In this document: piece after piece, positions 62,152 to 64,000 of the stretch
Position numbering within the stretch: position 1 is the stretch's first letter
Layout: each line of letters opens with the position of its first letter
From: Kitasatospora sp. A2-31
GTDB taxonomy: Bacteria > Actinomycetota > Actinomycetes > Streptomycetales > Streptomycetaceae
DNA length: 64,000 nt
Direction of reading: 5' to 3'
NCBI RefSeq assembly: GCF_022288725.1
Contig: NZ_JAKNTA010000014.1
Span: 62,001 to 126,000, forward strand
Program-made: the position numbers and the translations under genes
The notes under the pieces: generated by a model
What the model was told of the DNA's origin: nothing
What the model saw: the letters and a program-made list of their open reading frames with translations, nothing else
Database searches by the model: none

Positions 62152-62231
62152 GGGGCTGGGGACGGGCGGGGCTCCGGACGGGCGGGGCTGGGGACGGGCG
62201 GGGCTCCGGACGGGCGGGGCTGGGGACGGGC
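62152..62231. repeat. 16-base G-rich tandem repeat
   Basis: Five 16-base units, alternating GGGGCTGGGGACGGGC and GGGGCTCCGGACGGGC, plus a broken sixth, between the acetyltransferase and second binding-protein genes. Runs of three or four G at short spacing could form G-quadruplex DNA. Unit number may vary. Confidence 0.92.
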
Positions 62232-62246
62232 GGGGCTCGGCGGAGG

Positions 62247-62852
62247 TCAGGACGTGCGGGCGCCGGGCGCACCGCCCGGCAGGTGCTTCTCGAAGGGCAG
62301 CGGCCGGTGGCCGCCGGGCGGCCCGTCCTCCCCCTCGGCGCGCGGGGCGAGCGGGTCCGCGTCCACGTCGAACAGCGGCGTGTAGCCGTGGGCCAGGTAG
62401 AGGCCCTTGGCCTCGGGCTGGAGCGGGCCGGTGGTGAGGTAGATCCGGCTGTATCCGGCCGCGGCGGCCTCCCGTTCCAGCTCGGCCAGCACCCGGCCGG
62501 CCAGTCCGCGGCGGCGGTGCGCGGAGTGCGTCCACATCCGCTTCAGCTCGGCCGTCCGCTCGTCGTACCGCTTGTACGCGCCACCGGCCACCGGGGCGCC
62601 GTCCTCCAGCAGGAGCAGCAGCAGGCCGCCGGCCGGCTCGGCGAAGACCTCCGCCGGGTACCGGCTCATCTCCTCGCGCGCCTCGGGCCCGTACCGGGTG
62701 ACGTACTCGTGGGTGAGCTCGCGCAGCAGCGGCTCGACCAGCGGGTCGCCGATCGCGGCCCGGCGGATCTCCACCACCGGGCCGACGCCGGGCGCGGGAC
62801 CGGCGGCTGCGCCCTCGCCGGGGTCGGCGGTTCGGAGGGCTTCGACGGGCAT
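62247..62852 (-). CDS. GNAT-family N-acetyltransferase
   Basis: Acetyl-CoA-dependent acetyltransferase, 201 residues. The GNAT core shows AGGAYKRYDERTAELKRMWT, the acetyl-CoA loop HRRRGLAGRVLAELE (R-x-x-G-x-A/G type) and YSRIYLTTGPLQPEAKGLYL. ATG start, AAAGG 9 bases upstream. It is the first structural gene of the transporter operon; acetylation of an imported or toxic amino acid is possible but not shown. Confidence 0.9.
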   Translation of the reverse strand: MPVEALRTADPGEGAAAGPAPGVGPVVEIRRAAIGDPLVEPLLRELTHEYVTRYGPEAREEMSRYPAEVFAEPAGGLLLLLLEDGAPVAGGAYKRYDERTAELKRMWTHSAHRRRGLAGRVLAELEREAAAAGYSRIYLTTGPLQPEAKGLYLAHGYTPLFDVDADPLAPRAEGEDGPPGGHRPLPFEKHLPGGAPGARTS

Positions 62853-63191
62853 GGTGACGGACCTTTCGGGTCGGACGGCTCCGGCGGGCTGCGGGCGGGC
62901 AGGGCGGAGGAGGCCGTGGCACGGCCGGGCGCGGTGCGCCGCCACCGGTACGTGCTGGTGGCGGCGACAGGAGCGGTGAACGGAACTCTGATCGGAGCGG
63001 TGACGGTGACCGGGGCGGTGACGGCGGCGATGCCGGTGGAACTGCCGGAGCGCAGTGCGGTGCTTCAAGGAGCGGCGGCAGCGTGCGCCTGACGAGCCGT
63101 CAGTGGACGACGGCTCTCCCGGCCCGCGACGGGGCACCGAGGGAGGGGCCTCCGGAGGAGGACAGGGCCGGCTGGGCGGCCCGCTGCCGGG
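62853..63191. other. Leader region between leader peptide and acetyltransferase gene
   Basis: No larger gene. On the minus strand it holds three hairpins: GGGCCG/CGGCCC at 63165-63182 just after the leader peptide stop, GAGCCGT/ACGGCTC at 63094-63116, and the 10-base-pair stem at 62937-62966. This layout fits an attenuator. Confidence 0.45.
62937..62966 (-). promoter_or_regulatory. Candidate attenuator hairpin
   Basis: CGCCGCCACC and its exact complement (10 base pairs, 10-base loop) 85 bases before the acetyltransferase start and about 225 bases after the leader peptide stop. It has no U-run. Confidence 0.45.
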
Positions 63192-63269
63192 TCAGCCGAG
63201 ACACGCCGCGGACCACACTCGACCGAAGTCGATGTGGTCGCGGGTGACCAGGAGCTGCTCGGCGTACAT
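63192..63269 (-). CDS. 25-residue leader peptide
   Basis: Reads MYAEQLLVTRDHIDFGRV then WSAACLG and stop. The pattern R-x-H-I-D-x-x-R-x-x-S-A-x-C matches short leader peptides that I remember from actinobacterial genomes upstream of sulfur and amino-acid transport or metabolism genes. There is no good ribosome-binding site, but a promoter places the transcript start on or near the ATG, so it is probably leaderless. Three hairpins follow before the acetyltransferase and transporter genes. The Cys codon near the end is a plausible sensing point. Confidence 0.7.
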   Translation of the reverse strand: MYAEQLLVTRDHIDFGRVWSAACLG

Positions 63270-63276
63270 GGCCCTT

Positions 63277-63306
63277 AGTTGAGCAGTGAAGCCTGTGCGG
63301 CGTCAA
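63277..63306 (-). promoter_or_regulatory. Promoter of leader peptide and transporter operon
   Basis: On the minus strand TTGACG (63306-63301), 18 bases, TCAACT (63282-63277), then seven bases to the leader ATG. The -35 is near consensus, the -10 fair. Confidence 0.6.
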
Positions 63307-63366
63307 CCACCTTCCATTACCGCTCTGTTGCGATCACCTGTCGCCCTGCGACCCGCTCGGTGACCC

Positions 63367-63397
63367 TTGACAGCCGCCGTTCGCAGATGCGTACGAT
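63367..63397 (+). promoter_or_regulatory. Promoter of right-edge permease gene
   Basis: TTGACA, 19 bases, TACGAT: both hexamers are near-perfect for the housekeeping sigma factor, with spacing at the long end. Transcription would start near 63405, leaving a leader of about 113 bases before the permease. Confidence 0.6.
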
Positions 63398-63517
63398 CGG
63401 GCCGGAGTGCAAGTGCAAGCCGGCCGTGTTGAGGGACGCGGACCGGCGTGACGGCCCGTACGTGACCGCTTCCGTACCACCCGCCCCGCACCCGCGCCGC
63501 CCCCTGGAGCCCTCCTC

Positions 63518-64000
63518 ATGGCCACCCCGCAGGACGTCCTTCCCCCGCCGGCCGCCGTCCGCAAGCAGGCCGGTCCACCACCCGCCGCCACAGCCACCGC
63601 CGCCGACCCCGGGGCCAGGATCGTCGGGCGCCGCCGCACCGGCCAGTGGGTCTCCGCCGCCGTCGCCCTCCTGCTCTTCGCGATGGTGCTCAACTCGGTG
63701 ATCCGCAACAAGGCCTTCCAGTGGGACGTGGTGGCGGCGTGGTTCACCGCGCCCTCCGTCCTGAACGGCCTCGCCCTCACCCTCTGGCTGACCGCCGCCA
63801 CCCTGACCCTCGGCTTCGCCCTCGGCACCGTGCTGGCCGTGATGCGGCTCTCCGCCAACCCGGTGCTGCGCACGCTCAGCTGGGTCTACATCTGGATCTT
63901 CCGCTCCACCCCGGCCCTGGTGCAGCTGCTGCTCTTCTTCAACATCGGCGCGCTCTACCCGACCCTCGGCCTCGGCATCCCGTTCGGTCCCGAGTTCCTC
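63518..64000 (+). CDS. Amino-acid ABC transporter permease, N-terminal part
   Basis: First 161 codons of a HisM/GlnP-type permease; the rest is past the right edge. After a Pro/Ala-rich lead come helices at about 44-62 and 84-108, then LSWVYIWIFRSTPALVQLLL and LGLGIPFGPEF, very like the matching part of the minus-strand permease (RSIPLIVQLVF, VGIPFGPTF). ATG has GGAG about 9 bases upstream. It is divergent from the leader-peptide operon and may belong to a second amino-acid transporter or be a second permease for the same binding proteins. Confidence 0.93.
   Translation, partial: MATPQDVLPPPAAVRKQAGPPPAATATAADPGARIVGRRRTGQWVSAAVALLLFAMVLNSVIRNKAFQWDVVAAWFTAPSVLNGLALTLWLTAATLTLGFALGTVLAVMRLSANPVLRTLSWVYIWIFRSTPALVQLLLFFNIGALYPTLGLGIPFGPEFL

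Overview
The window is high-GC actinobacterial chromosome, almost certainly a member of the Streptomycetaceae (Streptomyces or Kitasatospora; the genus is an inference). The pointers are the polar-growth coiled-coil pair scy-filP, mismatch endonuclease nucS, a long transcription terminator Rho with an Arg/Gly/Gln-rich insertion, an F-type ATP synthase operon, many GTG/TTG starts, and a gene order that from memory closely follows the conserved core around SCO5399 down to about SCO5353 of S. coelicolor. No rRNA, CRISPR array, prophage or insertion sequence was seen; one tRNA (Arg, CCG) is present.

Layout. 1-13.6 kb: thiolase fragment, methylmalonyl-CoA epimerase, scy, filP, a small hydrolase pair, an ABC exporter pair, a flavin monooxygenase-like gene, a small conserved gene and nucS. 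13.6-21.7 kb: a membrane-anchored NTPase with a Ser/Pro/Thr-rich tail, a STAS anti-sigma antagonist preceded by two mutually exclusive hairpins, 3-hydroxybutyryl-CoA dehydrogenase, a NarL-type two-component system, a membrane protein, cobalamin adenosyltransferase and a DUF2550 protein. 21.8-29.8 kb: atpIBEFHAGDC on the minus strand. 30-40.4 kb: envelope and translation genes (polyprenyl-phosphate sugar-phosphate transferase, divergent serine hydroxymethyltransferase-like protein, low-molecular-weight phosphatase, tRNA threonylcarbamoyl synthase, prmC, prfA, rpmE, LCP protein, rho). 41-48 kb: aspartate-family biosynthesis (hom, thrC, thrB, lysA) with argS and a receiver protein. From the tRNA at 48.7 kb on, content is more accessory: secreted serine protease, PfkB kinase, DHA2 exporter, DUF885 protein, TetR regulator, fumarylacetoacetase-fold enzyme, soluble Ser/Thr kinase, and polar amino-acid ABC transporter genes running to the right edge.

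How parts work together. Scy and FilP build the tip-organising cytoskeleton. The atp operon makes ATP synthase; prmC modifies the release factor made by its upstream neighbour prfA. hom-thrC-thrB and lysA split aspartate semialdehyde between threonine and lysine. The minus-strand transporter cluster at 58-63 kb (acetyltransferase, binding protein, permease, ATPase, second binding protein, kinase) appears to be headed by a 25-residue leader peptide with its own near-consensus promoter and downstream hairpins, suggesting attenuation by amino-acid or sulfur supply.

The observations most worth following are that leader peptide/attenuator, the overlapping hairpins before the STAS gene, the altered cofactor site of the serine hydroxymethyltransferase-like protein, sigma-R-type promoter motifs before rpmE and (weaker) rho, the binding-protein/kinase pair, and the NTPase with an apparently extracytoplasmic tail. 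All calls come from reading the sequence and remembered family knowledge; no database search was run.
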